Source of the DNA: Diphasiastrum complanatum | Taxonomy: Eukaryota > Streptophyta > Lycopodiopsida > Lycopodiales > Lycopodiaceae | Direction: 5' to 3' | Assembly (NCBI GenBank): GCA_029204225.1 | Contig: CM055106.1 | Coordinates: 16,430,022 to 16,494,021 of the forward strand | DNA length: 64,000 nucleotides | Shown: positions 47,438-58,754 of the stretch, one piece after another | How positions within the stretch are numbered: the first letter of the stretch is position 1 | Layout: every line of letters starts with the position of its first letter | The notes under the pieces: model-generated | What the model was told of the DNA's origin: nothing | What the model saw: only the letters and a program-made list of their open reading frames with translations | Database searches by the model: none | Translations under genes and position numbers: made by a program

Positions 47438-47590
47438 AAGACCCAATCGGATGAGTCAGGTTAGACGAGACCAATAGGATGAGTCAGGTTAGACAAGACC
47501 CAATATAATGAGTCAGGTTAGACAAGACCAATAGGATGAGTCAGGTTAGACAAGACCCAATAGGATGAGTCAGGTTAGACGAGACCAATT
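47438..47590. repeat. Minisatellite, about five units of 29-31 bp
   Basis: Units of the form AAGACCCAATAGGATGAGTC followed by AGGTTAGAC. Alternate units carry GAGACCAAT or AAGACCCAAT, giving small length changes. Confidence 0.93.
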
Positions 47591-48728
47591 AATTTCATAA
47601 TGTGGTAAGAATTTGCTTTTCTATTTTTATTTATTATTATTGTTACAATGTAACCTTTTTGCAAAATGATATCATCAAGAAGAGGTTTGTAACCTCCTAT
47701 TGATGTCATCATGACATTTCATAGCATTTGAGATTTCCTTCGATATCCTATATTTTTTTAAGTTTCTCATTTGCTAAAAAAAAATTATGGTTTTTTGGTT
47801 GCTAAAGGAGGATGCCTTTTGAATCCTCTACCACACTCTTTCCATCCTAGTTTCAATTTTTTTGCCACCCATATTCTAAAAAGCAACTAGGATGATAGAA
47901 CCAAATAAATCAAACTATCTACCTACCTATTATTGAAAAATTCAAAATCAAAGAGTATTACTATTAATTATTTCCTTGGGCTTCTCCTTGAACCATAGTA
48001 ATTTGAGTGTGAAGCACGTTATAGGTTTTATCTTATCTAGAAATAAAATTTAAGGCTCCAACAATATATAGAAATTCACAATGTAGAAGTTATTCACAAT
48101 TTCTTAAATCATTACAATGAGTTTAATGCTTCTTGGTAATATCAACTTGTGAGGTCACAAGAATCAATCTTGGACGGGCGAGCCAAACTCAAAGTGTGAT
48201 ACACCAACCCACCACGTGTGAGAATATTATAACTAGTTTCATGAGTTTTTTTTGTTTTAAATGTTCAGGTCTAGATATTCTGTTAAAGGTACACTTTAGA
48301 GCCTATTGGGGGAAAGGCACTATGTCCTTTACCCAAAAAAGCCCGTGCAGCTTGCCTGGGCAAGACATCATGCTCATGAAAGCTCGGGCGTGAAATAGAT
48401 GTTGATGCCAATTTTGAACGGGGTTTTTATGTCCTTTTGGCCCTTGTCTTGGGGCAAGGCCTTCAAAAGGCCAATGGTTGAGACTTTACTTGGAGAGAGA
48501 CAAAAAATTCTTCAAAAGCAAATAATTATTAAATTTTTGGAGGTCAATTGATCTTTAAAACCTTGAATGGTGGGAAGCCCAAAAAAGAAAGGAGGAGAGG
48601 ACAGAGCCTTTAAGTTTAGGGCCGGTCCCTCCTTGTCTCCCTCGACTTCCTGAAGGCATCCACGAAGCTCCCACATTCGTCCTCCTCCGCTGCTTCAACG
48701 TGGGAGGTTCGCTCTCTTTGGCTGGGAG

Positions 48729-48831
48729 ATGGCGAGCGAGCTGCTTCTGCTCTCGCCAGAAGACACGCTAGAAGAGGTTAAAATAGTCTTCTGTTGGAAT
48801 CTCGATGCTCCATCCACGTCTTGCTCTCTGC
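48729..48831 (+). CDS. Possible upstream coding exon of the KIC/PBP1-like gene
   Basis: ATG at 48729 opens MASELLLLSPEDTLEE. A donor-like C|GTAATT after 48831 leaves phase 1, which joins in frame to the acceptor at 49253 and would add about 42 residues before the 49274 Met. A second donor-like GAG|GTTAAA at 48777 would instead lead to a stop after the splice and leave only a short upstream ORF. The family usually has a short, variable amino end, so both models are possible; neither is shown by conservation. Confidence 0.25.
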
Positions 48832-49273
48832 GTAATTATCTACACTTGTGCTCTCTACCATCACCCAATCCACCTCTCTTCCACCTCCATCCATCTCGCA
48901 TCTCGCTCCTATGCCATCCATGTCTGGGCCGATCGCTAGGCATCAGGATTCTTTGGCTTGTTCTTGTGAGGATAGGATCAGGCTTTCATTGTAGCCTTCA
49001 TGCTGTAGCTGTTGAATAATTAGCATGATAGTATGTGCATGACTTCATATTTAGCTGTTGCTTAATAAGCATCATGATCGTGCGCTGTGTAGAAGAGCTT
49101 TTGCTTTACCTTGGCACTCCTGTGCTATCGTAGCGTGGGTCTCTTGTGCTCTGGAGGAGCTGATGTTTGGGATCTTCAACGGACATTGCCCGTTGTGAGT
49201 GCGTAGCAGGGTCTCACCAGCTCAAGGCTTCTTGACTCCTATTGCTTTGTCAGGAAATAGCTTGTGGACGATA

Positions 49274-49660
49274 ATGGGTGGGTACAATGCCTGGGCAGAA
49301 GAGAAAGAGGCCGAGGTGTTTGATGATTTTCTACCAATCATGGCACAGAAGCTCGGGGAGCAAGGCTTGATGGAAGAACTCTGCAAGGGCTTTCGGCTTC
49401 TTGCTGATCCGCAAGCAAACACCATCACTCTCAAGAGTTTAAAGGAGAACGTTAAGCTCTTGGGATTAGAGGGAATGACGGACGATGAACTGCAGGCGAT
49501 GATAGCAGAGGGAGATTTTGACGGTGATGGTGCTTTAAATGAAAGGGAGTTCTATATTCTCATGCTAAGACTCAGCCCATCTCTCATGATTGAAGCTCAG
49601 AAATGGCTGGAGGACGCTCTTGCCGAAGAGCTTGGATGCTTTATGGAGGAAGTCTATTAA
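49274..49660 (+). CDS. KIC/PBP1-like EF-hand calcium-binding protein, 128 aa
   Basis: Proteins of this plant family are small calcium sensors. KIC regulates the kinesin-like calmodulin-binding protein, and PBP1 binds the PINOID kinase in auxin signalling. The reading frame contains VFDDFLPIMAQKLGEQGLME, ELCKGFRLLADP, ITLKSLKENVKLLGLEGMTD and a single canonical EF-hand loop D81-F-D83-G-D85-G-A-L-N89-E-R-E92. FYILMLRLSPSLM and an acidic helical tail follow. Length and the single functional EF hand match the family. The start at 49274 is the first Met before the conserved part; an acceptor-like TTGCTTTGTCAG ends at 49253, so an intron probably lies in the leader or near the start. Upstream GC-rich leader sequence is at about 48600-48730. 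No disruption is seen, so the gene may be active. Confidence 0.88.
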   Translation: MGGYNAWAEEKEAEVFDDFLPIMAQKLGEQGLMEELCKGFRLLADPQANTITLKSLKENVKLLGLEGMTDDELQAMIAEGDFDGDGALNEREFYILMLRLSPSLMIEAQKWLEDALAEELGCFMEEVY

Positions 49661-51706
49661 GCTGTTGAAAAGCAGATTTTTAGACAATTCTTGGAGCAAA
49701 GCTTCATCCAGTAGTTTGTGTATATAGCTGATTGTGGCATATTGGCCGTTGTCAGACCACAGTGTTCTCTTGATATTAGTGCTTGAGGGGGTTACTGTCC
49801 CTGATTTTGTAAGGAAGATTTGATTTTTGAGGTTTTCAAGAGTGCTATTTCGAAATCTTCATGAAACTACTAAAGTAAGTGGTTGAGGCATGTGGTTGAT
49901 TTTCTATATTCTGACGTGACGAGTTCGCCATTTCCCATTCCCACACCACCACCTTCTTACTACTAGTCGGCTTCATGGCCACGACACAAGCACATAAGCA
50001 TTCTTTTTGTCATCAGGATTCTCCACTGTCATCAGAAAATCTGTTAGGCTAAACATTGGATGCCGCAAGCCTGCTTTGATTCTCTCAAAGCATGAATTCC
50101 TTTGCCGCATCTTGTACCTATTTGTCGGTGGAGGATGCTGATAGCCTTGGATCAACTGGCTTTGATCCAATTCGGTGGTCATATTCGAGCTCGATGGATC
50201 TAAAAACCGTGCCCACACTGATCAGGTTTAGAAACAAGCACTAAAGGCTAGATCAGACCAAGTAACGACTTCAACGCCTTTCTACGAACGTAGAACTTTG
50301 TGGAAGACGGCCCACTGGCACTGGGCAGCGCTCGAGCCAATCTACACCATAAAATCGGAGTCTGAAGTCGACAAATACAGCTGCCATGCAGATGACTAAC
50401 TGGAATATGCCTTGCAAACGCTTCCTAATCAATGCCTCTAGACTCAATTTATGAGTAGGTGTAACGAGTAACTGATTTCACAGTCTGCCATGGCTTTCCA
50501 GGCCATACATATTGCCTCAAACAACTATCACTCCAAATAAACTAGGCACATGAAATGGTTAATTACAGTACTGATGTAGCCATTGTTTAGCTTGCTTTGA
50601 TCAAAGTGTTCAATTCCAAAAGTCAGACTTTTTATAAATGGGTAAAGCTACTTTGCACATATAATTATTAATATGAAATTTTCAGGACTGTATTTGTATT
50701 TGGGACTTGTTTTGGATAAGTAAATAATAATAATAAGTAAATAAGTAAATATTGGACAACTATAAGTTCATTCATTAGGAAGAGTGTGATGTGGGCCACA
50801 CATTTTTTTTTAAAGTGGCTTCTCGGAGCGCCACATCACTGCCCGGCAACCAAAAGATAATCCATCCATAATCATATGTGGGAGTTTGATGGGGGGCCAT
50901 ATAAATGCAAACATGCCCATCTCCTAGAGCGTGTGCTCGGGAGAAGGTGGTCGAGGTCGTGTCTGAGACCTAGTTGCGGACCTGCTAGGGAGCAATATAG
51001 CATCGTGCCTGGCACCCAACACGTGTTGCTCGAGAGCCAGGTCGCATTGCCCGGGACCTGACGCTAGCGCGAGCTGTCTGGGAGCCAGGGCCCGTTGCCC
51101 GACACCTTGAGCTGCTCGGGAGCCACATGGGAGCACTCGAGCACCGACTCTCGTGAGGCGATTTTCTAGGGTGCCAGTCCATTTGGATAGTGTAGCGCAG
51201 GCATCCCAAAGGGAGACGGGAATCACGACTTAGCTTCCCAGCCTTCAACTCTTGCCATCCAAACCCACTTGACATACAAGCAGCCAACTCGCCAACAACG
51301 ATCAGACTTAACCAACTTGAAGTTCCTGAAAACCAACATTGAGATCCAACCTGGCGCCATGCCAGATCGGGGGTCCCGATGTGGGTGACTTCCCTCCAAG
51401 CAAGCCGCCCGACATACATCAAACTTAACCAACTCGAAGCTTCGTTACAAACGAGTAACATCCATTCCAAGCAAGTGGTCTGACTTACATCAGACTTAAC
51501 CAATTGAAAGCTTCGTCATGAGCGCTGGAAGCCAACCTGGCGCCACGCCAGACTGGACAGCCATAAACAGGTAACTTCCACCCAAGCAAGCCATCCAACT
51601 CAGCCGACAGATTAGAGCCCGTTCCCCAAGAGCTTAACCCATTCACGTTCATGCAAGGAACACTCAGAACCACAAGCCGCGACAGATATGGAAACAACCA
51701 GTTCCT

Positions 51707-51817
51707 GGACCAAATGGTCCCGACAGCATACCACTGGTGCCACGGACCGAATGGTCCCGACAGCATACCGCTGGTGCCACGGACCGAATGGTCCTGACGG
51801 CATACCGCTGGCGTCCC
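51707..51817. repeat. 37-bp tandem repeat, three units
   Basis: Units start at 51707, 51744 and 51781. Each begins with GGACC-N4-GGTCC, a hyphenated palindrome, then CGACAGCATACC. The third unit degrades at its end. Confidence 0.93.
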
Positions 51818-52325
51818 GGGATACGACCCTCAGCTATGTGCCAACTTAAAAATTTGGAAGCGGCCTTACAACTGGCGCTTTTACCGAACACTGAAACCCA
51901 GAAGGTAATCAGAGTCAGTTTGAGAAAAATCCCACTTTATTGATAAATCTGAGAAGGTTACATTTCAAGTGTGTGACCGACCCTAGTCTCCGGGGCACTA
52001 GCATGCCAAGGCGAGAGCCATGACAACATTCCAGCAAGGGAGGCTGAGACTTGGTTGGAGCTCGCCCTGAGTCGCAACCCGCACTCCCCTATAGTATTGG
52101 TGTGATTCGGCAACCCTCCTCATACCAAGCACTCTACCCAAGCTGGTAAAGCACGTTTTTCTCTCTCTAAGATTTTCTCTTTCTGGAAAGTCATTTTCTG
52201 TCTCTAGATTTTATTGATCCCCAGTCTTCTTTTAATCATGCCTAGATCGTGTGAGGTGATTGCACATCGATCTGAGCTCTCTGGACTCCGCTAGAACCGA
52301 TCAAAGATTTTTAGCCATAGGAACT

Positions 52326-52358
52326 TGGCGCCGGCTGGATTCTGGTCACAGTGGCGCC
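52326..52358 (+). other. Candidate gypsy primer-binding site(s)
   Basis: TGGCGCCGG occurs at 52326 and again at 52352. TGGCGCC is used as primer site by several plant Ty3/gypsy elements. Upstream, a pyrimidine-rich TTTTCTCTCTCTAAG region at 52158-52200 resembles the end of an LTR. The proposed LTR (51-52.3 kb) has no defined left edge, and no gypsy coding domain follows, so this remains tentative. Confidence 0.35.
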
Positions 52359-52928
52359 GGGAGCAGCAGGAGCGCTGCTGGTGTCGGGGACATAGCTGGT
52401 GCTGATGGCGCCGGAAGTAAAGCTTGTAAAGGTAGCTTTACAACATCCACCCCACCTTTATAAAATCTGATGTCCTCATCAGATGTCAGATTAAAGTAAA
52501 GGTGTCTCCCAATTAAAATAACTATACATTTAAGCTACTTGGCACATTACTCAATTTAGTGGCCACTTTTTATTAACATTGAAGCTGGCACACCACAAGT
52601 CGGAGGCTCAACTCTTTGTACTGAAAGATTACATAACTTGAAAATATATCTTTGTCTGGGAGAAGCGTGGATTTGATATCGCTTTCGTAAAACCCAAAAA
52701 CCTTATTAACTGGTGACAGAGGCCTTTCTTTGAAATGTTCGTCCCTGTCGCTTTTGACTTTTGACTTTGGAACTCCTTTGAGCTCCTGATTTGTCCTTGA
52801 TGCACTTTGTGTTGAGCTCCCTGAGCTCCAGATTTGTTCAGTTCCGCACAGCTATCAGGGCTCCCCGAGCCAAAGGATTTATCGTTTGATTGCCCACTTT
52901 ATGGTCCACTCCGTTCCTTGTTGCTTCT

Positions 52929-54820
52929 GCACCTTGATTTCTCTCCTTGTCCCAGCCTGATCTTGATACTTTTCCATCTTGGCTCTTTAAGGTAGGCAAA
53001 GATTGAGTACTCCGCAATGCACCTACCAGTTTGATCCGCATCCGAACTATCTCTTCGCGTTTGTTTGAAGCACCATGTCCGTCGCACAAAACTTGACTTT
53101 CACAATTCCATCACTGGTCAGTTGCCTCACAGTCAAAACAAGAAGTGTACATCGAGCTTGGCTTCAAGTAGCTCTCTTTGAATCAGACACATGCACCCAA
53201 AGTTGCACTAGTCCGACCTCAATGCGAACTGTCCCTTAGCGTCCGTTCGAAATACCAAGTCTCTCATGCAAGACTCAACTTTCACAGTTCCTTCATTGAT
53301 CAGCTGCCTTACACGTAACACAAGCCAGCGTACTCATATGTTTCCTCATCATTGCTGGTCCAAAGAAAGCCTATAACAAACTTTCCTTTTCACAACAAAA
53401 ACTTGTCAACTTATTAGGTCCAAAGTTCACCAGTCTCCTCGTGTGAGTATGGCTAGGTCACCTTGAATTTGCCCCCATTTTGATCAACTTTCATTCAAAA
53501 TTTGCCCAAAGAGAGAGGTGTGTGTGATAGTTCCCTCCACTTATAAAATCAGCTGATCGGACTTAGAGTAGAGTTTTTCGAACAAAAAGCCTTTCCAACA
53601 CTTTGCTTCCCATCTGCTAGGATTATGGCTCGATCCAACTCGTTGCCAATCTCTGAAGAGGATCCTAGTCTTTTCCCTTTGAGGAAAAACCCAACTGATA
53701 CTGGATATCACCCACGCTCAGTGAGTTTTAGTTCCGAAGGTGGCCGTCCCAAAATGAAGACCAACTGCTCCATAGAAGATCTCCCCTAAAATTGCCCTTT
53801 CCAACTTTTGACTTCCTGCTTGCGTCTGGTGGGCGTTGTTGCAAATGAAACTAACCCAAGAAACAGGCTAGCCATCCATCCTTTGCAAACATTGAGTCGT
53901 TTCGTTGCCGTTCACGTGCGAGTACTTGAACTGCAAATCCGCCCCACAGATTCTGGATATCACCCATGCTCAGTGAGTTTTAGTTCCAAAGGTGGCCGTC
54001 CCAAAATGAAGACCAACTGCTCCATAGAAGATCTCCCCTGAAATTGCCCTTTCCAACTTTTGACTTCCTGCTTGCGTCTGCTGGGCGTTGTCGCAAATGA
54101 AACTAACCCAAGAAACAGGCTAGCCATCCATCCTTTGCAAACATTGAGTCGTTTCGTTGCCGTTCACGTGCGAGTACTCGAACTGCAAATCCGCCCCACA
54201 GATTCTGTAGTCCTCTTTGTTTGATGGTATCAGTCTTTAAAAGAAAAGGTTCCTTCTCGAGCCATCAACTCCTTGTATCACAAGCAATCATGCAAACCAG
54301 ACAAAGCACGAGTACTAAGACTCACCACGAATACATACAAGTAAGACACTCAGGCAGGTTTACTAACAAGTAACAAAGACAAGGTCCCCCTTTGAGATGG
54401 TCCTGCCAACGGACCTTTGCCTGGCCGCGCCCATACAAATCGATCACGGAATCAGCCCACATAGGACACCCCTCCAACTATTTGTGCTTTCACCATTAAG
54501 CAGCACATTGCCTCAGTCACGTCCCACCACTTTTTGGTCGATAGCCCTTATAGCTAAACGATCGGCAGCTATCCCGCACCGGCAGCTAACCACCCGTGCT
54601 TTACACCCGAATTCGAGCAGCATCTCTGTATCAATGGTTAACCCGTACAGTTTGAATATGTCGCCCCGCACCCCACAAGGCACAGACCGTGCTTACACCA
54701 ACCTAATGGCCGCACACTGCCTCATCTGTCCTACGTGCAGACAGCGCCAGGCCCGAACCGCGAGAACTGGCTGTGCTTACACCTCAAGGGCACACTTTGA
54801 CTCATCAAGTCCCCCGTTCT
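52929..54820. repeat. Large tandem duplication, copy 1 (1892 bp)
   Basis: It begins GCACCTTGATTTCTCTCC and its sequence restarts at 54821 with the same bases. Relative to copy 2 it lacks a 76-bp segment and carries an extra 252-bp internal duplication (53701-53952 repeated at 53953-54204). Confidence 0.93.
53625..53789 (+). CDS. 54-aa ORF in tandem copy 1, unknown function
   Basis: It starts MARSNSLPISEEDPS and ends NCSIEDLP-stop. A TATAAAA box lies about 85 bases upstream (near 53541). The ORF is kept whole in copy 2 with one amino-acid change (Phe versus Ser) and several silent differences. The product is Ser/Pro-rich and basic in the middle, without a membrane segment. It may be a first exon, a micropeptide or chance. 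Confidence 0.3.
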   Translation: MARSNSLPISEEDPSLFPLRKNPTDTGYHPRSVSFSSEGGRPKMKTNCSIEDLP

Positions 54821-56537
54821 GCACCTTGATTTCTCTCCTTGTCCCAGCCTGATCTTTATACTTTTCCATCTTGGCTCTTTAAGGTAGGCAAAGATTGAGT
54901 CCTCCGCAATGCACCTCTCACTTAGCTTGAAGTAGCTCTTTGAATCAGCCCAAATGTAACCATTGACCTCGTGGAAAGCCAAAGGGTCGCACCAGTTTGA
55001 TCCGCATCCGAACTATCTCTTCGCGTTTGTTTGAAACACCATGTCCTCCGCGCAAAACTTGACTTTCACAATTCCATCACTGGTCAGTTGCCTCACAGTC
55101 AAAACAAGAAGTGTACATCGAGCTTGGCTTCAAGTAGCTCTCTTTGAATCAGACACATGCACCCAGAGTTTGCACTAGTCCGATCTCAACGCGAACTGTC
55201 CCTTAGCGTCCGTTCGAAATACCAAGTCTCTCATGCAAGACTCAACTTTCACAGTTCCTTCATTGATCAGCTGCCTTACACGTAACACAAGCCAACGTAC
55301 TCATATGTTTCCTCATCATTGCTGGTCCAAAGAAAGCCTATAACAGACTTTCCTTTCCACAACAAAAACTTGTCAACTTATTAGGTCCAAAGTTCGCCAG
55401 TCTCCTCGTGTGAGTATGGCTAGATCACCTTGAATTTGCCCCCGTTTTGATCAACTTTCATTCAAAATCTGCCCAAAGAGAGAGGTGTGTGTGATAGTCC
55501 CCCTCCACTTATAAAATCAGCCGATCGGACTTAAGTAGAGTTCTTCGGACAAAAGGCCTTTCCAACACTTTGCTTCCCATCTGCTAGGATTATGGCTCGA
55601 TCCAACTCGTTGCCAATCTCTGAAGAGGATCCTAGTCTTTCCCCTTTGAGGAAAAACCCAACTGATACTGGATATCACCCACGCTCAGTGAGTTTCAGTT
55701 CTGAAGGTGGCCGTCCCAAAATGAAGACCAACTGCTCCATAGAAGATCTCCCCTGAAATTGCCCTTTCCAACTTTTGACTTTCTGCTTGCGTCTTGGTGG
55801 GCGTTGTCGCAAAATGAAACTAACCCAAGAAACAGGCTAGCCATCCATCCTTTGCAAACATTGAGTCGTTTCGTTGCCGTTCACGTGCGAGTACTTGAAC
55901 TGCAAATCCGCCCCACAGATTCTGTAGTCCTCTTTGTTTGATGGTATCAGCCTTCAAAAGAAAGGTTCCTTCTCGAGCCATCAGCTCCTTGTATCACAAG
56001 CAATTATGCAAACCAGACAAAGCATGAGTACTAAGACTCACCACGAATACATACAAGTAAGACACTCAGGCAGGTTTACTAACAAGTAACAAAGACAAGG
56101 TCCCCCTTTGAGATGGTCCTGCCAACGGACCTTTGCCTGGCCGCGCCCATACAAATCGATCACAGAATTAGCCCACATAGGACACCCCTCCAACTATCCG
56201 TGCTTTCACCATTAAGCAGCACATTGCCTCAGTCACGCCCCACCACTTTTTGGTCGATAGCCCTTACAGCTAAACGATCGGCAGCTATCCCGCACCGGCA
56301 GCTAACCACCCGTGCTTTACACCCGAATTCGAGCAGCATCTCTGTATTAATGGTTAACCCGTATAGTTCGAATATGTCGCCCCGCACCCCACAAGGCACA
56401 GACCGTGCTTACACCAACCTAATGGCCGCACACTGCCTCATCTGTCCTACGTGCAGACAGCGCCAGGTCCGAATCGCGAGAACTGACCGTGCTTACACCT
56501 CAAGGGCAGCACTTTGACTCATCAAGTCCCCCGTTCT
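54821..56537. repeat. Large tandem duplication, copy 2 (about 1717 bp)
   Basis: It is colinear with copy 1, with few substitutions. Both copies end CTCATCAAGTCCCCCGTTCT. The extra 76 bp near 54927-55003 and the absence of the 252-bp duplicate explain the length difference. Confidence 0.93.
55592..55756 (+). CDS. 54-aa ORF in tandem copy 2, unknown function
   Basis: Same ORF as in copy 1, with TGA instead of TAA as stop and the same TATAAAA upstream (about 55511). The last 29 codons of the ORF also occur a third time at about 53953-54041, within the 252-bp duplicate. Confidence 0.3.
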   Translation: MARSNSLPISEEDPSLSPLRKNPTDTGYHPRSVSFSSEGGRPKMKTNCSIEDLP

Positions 56538-56630
56538 GGCAACCACCCCAACCGTGGACGCACCCGTGCTTACACTGTGGGCAGCACCTTGCGCAACAGA
56601 CCTACTCCAATTGGTTGTTATATCTAGTCA

Positions 56631-57096
56631 TGTTAGATCTAGGATTTGGAAGAGATCTAGAACTGTCCATAAGTTGATAAGCTTGGGAAAGGACATCCAA
56701 ATAGGGCAAGGGGCTGTTATATATAGGCTACAAGCATGGGATCATTTCATTTCTCTCCTTCTTCTCTCATGCATTCTTATGGCCCAGATATGTCTTTGGG
56801 TTTCTACATCCATTTTTGCATCTTGGTGGTGATATACTGAAATCTTGTGTGTAGAATGCTATTTTTTTTATGTTATGGATCCACACGTGTGAGTACTACT
56901 ATTTTACAGCCATTGTATGGACAACAACAGTAAATTATCATACTTAAGTGATTTTGTCAAGTTCTTATTGAGTTTACATCTTCTATGTGTAGTAGATGCA
57001 TGATTTCTACATTGTTAATGGTGCTAGATGTGCTTTTCTACTAAGCCAAAGATCAAAAGGGCTTAATTAGACCTTTATGATATGATTATCTTCACA
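56631..57096 (+). mobile_element. Candidate 5' LTR of copia element A
   Basis: The right end CTTCACA directly abuts the primer-binding site TGGTATCAGAGCTT at 57097. The left end TGTTAGATCT at 56631 is proposed from the TG rule; a GTTATATATAGG TATA-like box lies at about 56716 and a CACACGTGTG palindrome at 56882. No matching 3' LTR was found, so the left edge is tentative. Confidence 0.5.
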
Positions 57097-57110
57097 TGGT
57101 ATCAGAGCTT
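57097..57110 (+). other. Copia primer-binding site of element A
   Basis: TGGTATCAGAGCTT, adjoining the proposed LTR end at 57096. Confidence 0.8.
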
Positions 57111-57699
57111 CGTTGTAGGCTATTTGGAGGAGAAACCAATTCTAGTGAGTGATTTGGAGGTGTCACCAATTCTAGAGCATGCTAGAGTGATTCCTCGTCA
57201 AAATCAAGCATTTTTCATGTGTAGAATGGGATTTTTGTAATCCAAAACTCAATTTAAGGCAATTTACTTGTAGTAGGCTGATTTCACACTAGCTTGTTGG
57301 ATTGTGGCAAGTTTTGATGCATAAGAAATGTCTTAGGACATTCTTCAAGATTCGATATCAAGTTTCTAGCTTTTGCATGTAGAATGTATATGATTCAATT
57401 TTTGTGTACTCTGGAAACCCTAAAATTGATTGGATCTCTTGTGTTTGAAGTTGCTGGACTTTTCAAGAGTGGTTTCAATCCTAGAAAGTGCAAAAGTTCA
57501 TAATATTGTAGGTTGATCAGGTGTTGATCAAGTGTCATCAATTCTATGTGTTGGATTTGCTAGTTTTGTGCAAGAAAGAGATTTTGAGACGTTCCATATC
57601 TTTGTGATTTCTTCTTGAAATCATTTGTTGACTTTCAAGAGAGTTTTAAGTGCATTGGAATAGGTTGAAAGAGAAGATCAAATCATTGCAACACGGCTA

Positions 57700-58750
57700 C
57701 AAATGGAGGCTTCATGTTGGAGGGCAATGATAGGCTTACCTCAAATAGCTATTCAACTTGGAAGGTGAGAATAGAGTCTCTCCTTTGAGGTGAATGAGTT
57801 GATGGATATTGTTGTAATGAATGTGACTAATGAACTTCGCAAGGAATTTGGTAAGTGCACTACATCTAGTGAGGCTTGGGAAGCTTTGAAGAAGGTTTAT
57901 GAGTCAAAGTCTACATCAAGGGTCCTAACCCTTAAGAGGCAAATCTTTCAAAGTTTGCAAAAGTAGGGTGAAAGTGCTCATGCTTTTGTTTTGAGGGTTA
58001 AAGCATTTAATGAAAAGTTAGCATATCTTGGTGAATGAGGAGTATAGGCTTCTATCAAGAGGAGGATCAACTTCCATATCTCAAGTTGGAGAGGAGGAGG
58101 CTATGTTCTCAAAGGGCAAGTTCAAGAGCAAAGGCAGAGGCAAGTGGTCTAAAGGGCAAGATCAAGGTGAGGCTTCTACTTTTGTTGACAAGAAGAAAGA
58201 TAGATCTAAGCTTAAATGTTTCTATTATGGAGTCAAAAGACATTATCCTAGTGAGTGCTTCAAGAAAAAGAGAGATCAAGGTGATAAGCAAAAAAATCTA
58301 ACTCTTGATGAAGATGGTGTTGGTGATAAAAACTCAAATCATAAATGATGATAAGTTTTGTGATGTCTTCATGTTTGATTGCTAATGATGGCAATATTGA
58401 TCCTTGGTGGATAGCGGAGCAAACTCACACATGAACTTTCACAAAGAGTATTTTTCATCTTTGTTAAAAGGTAACAAGAGGGTGATCTACATGGCCAATG
58501 ATGGTGAGTGTGCAATCAAAGGGATTGGCAAAATTTCTATTTCTCTCTCTACAAATAGGAATGTTCATTTGAAGGATGTTTTGTTCATTCCATATATTAC
58601 TAAGATTTTCTTAGTGTGATCCAATGCTAAATAAGGGTCTTAAGGTAGAGTTTGATGGTGATGCATGCTTGATCAAGAAAAAGAATATTGTGATTGCGAA
58701 AGGGAAGAGGCAAAGTAAATTGTTCAAACTTGATGCTTGTGTTGTTGCTA
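57700..58750 (+). pseudogene. Copia element A: gag, zinc knuckle and protease
   Basis: From 57702 a broken frame gives a gag start (MEAS, then NSYSTWKVRIESL) and ECTTSSEAWEALKKVYESKS-type sequence near 57850. A zinc knuckle reads CFYYGVKRHYPSEC at 58218-58259, with G where the second structural Cys-Gly pair often has a Gly-His. The protease follows as VDSGANSHMNFHKEYF (58404), IKGIGKISISLS and VLFIPYI, then a stop. Copia integrase start-like sequence (VEFDGDACLIKK) continues to about 58750, where homology changes abruptly. Confidence 0.75.
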
Positions 58751-58754
58751 ACCA

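Noticed and set aside
48090-48400. Possible Cassandra-type element with 5S rRNA-like LTR
   Set aside because: Short words such as GGGCGAG caught the eye, but no real 5S internal promoter boxes could be lined up.
54397-54852. 151-codon plus-strand frame, also present in the second large repeat copy
   Set aside because: It survives in both copies, but changes include many amino-acid replacements, its end differs between copies, and no motif is seen. Similarity is explained by the recent duplication.
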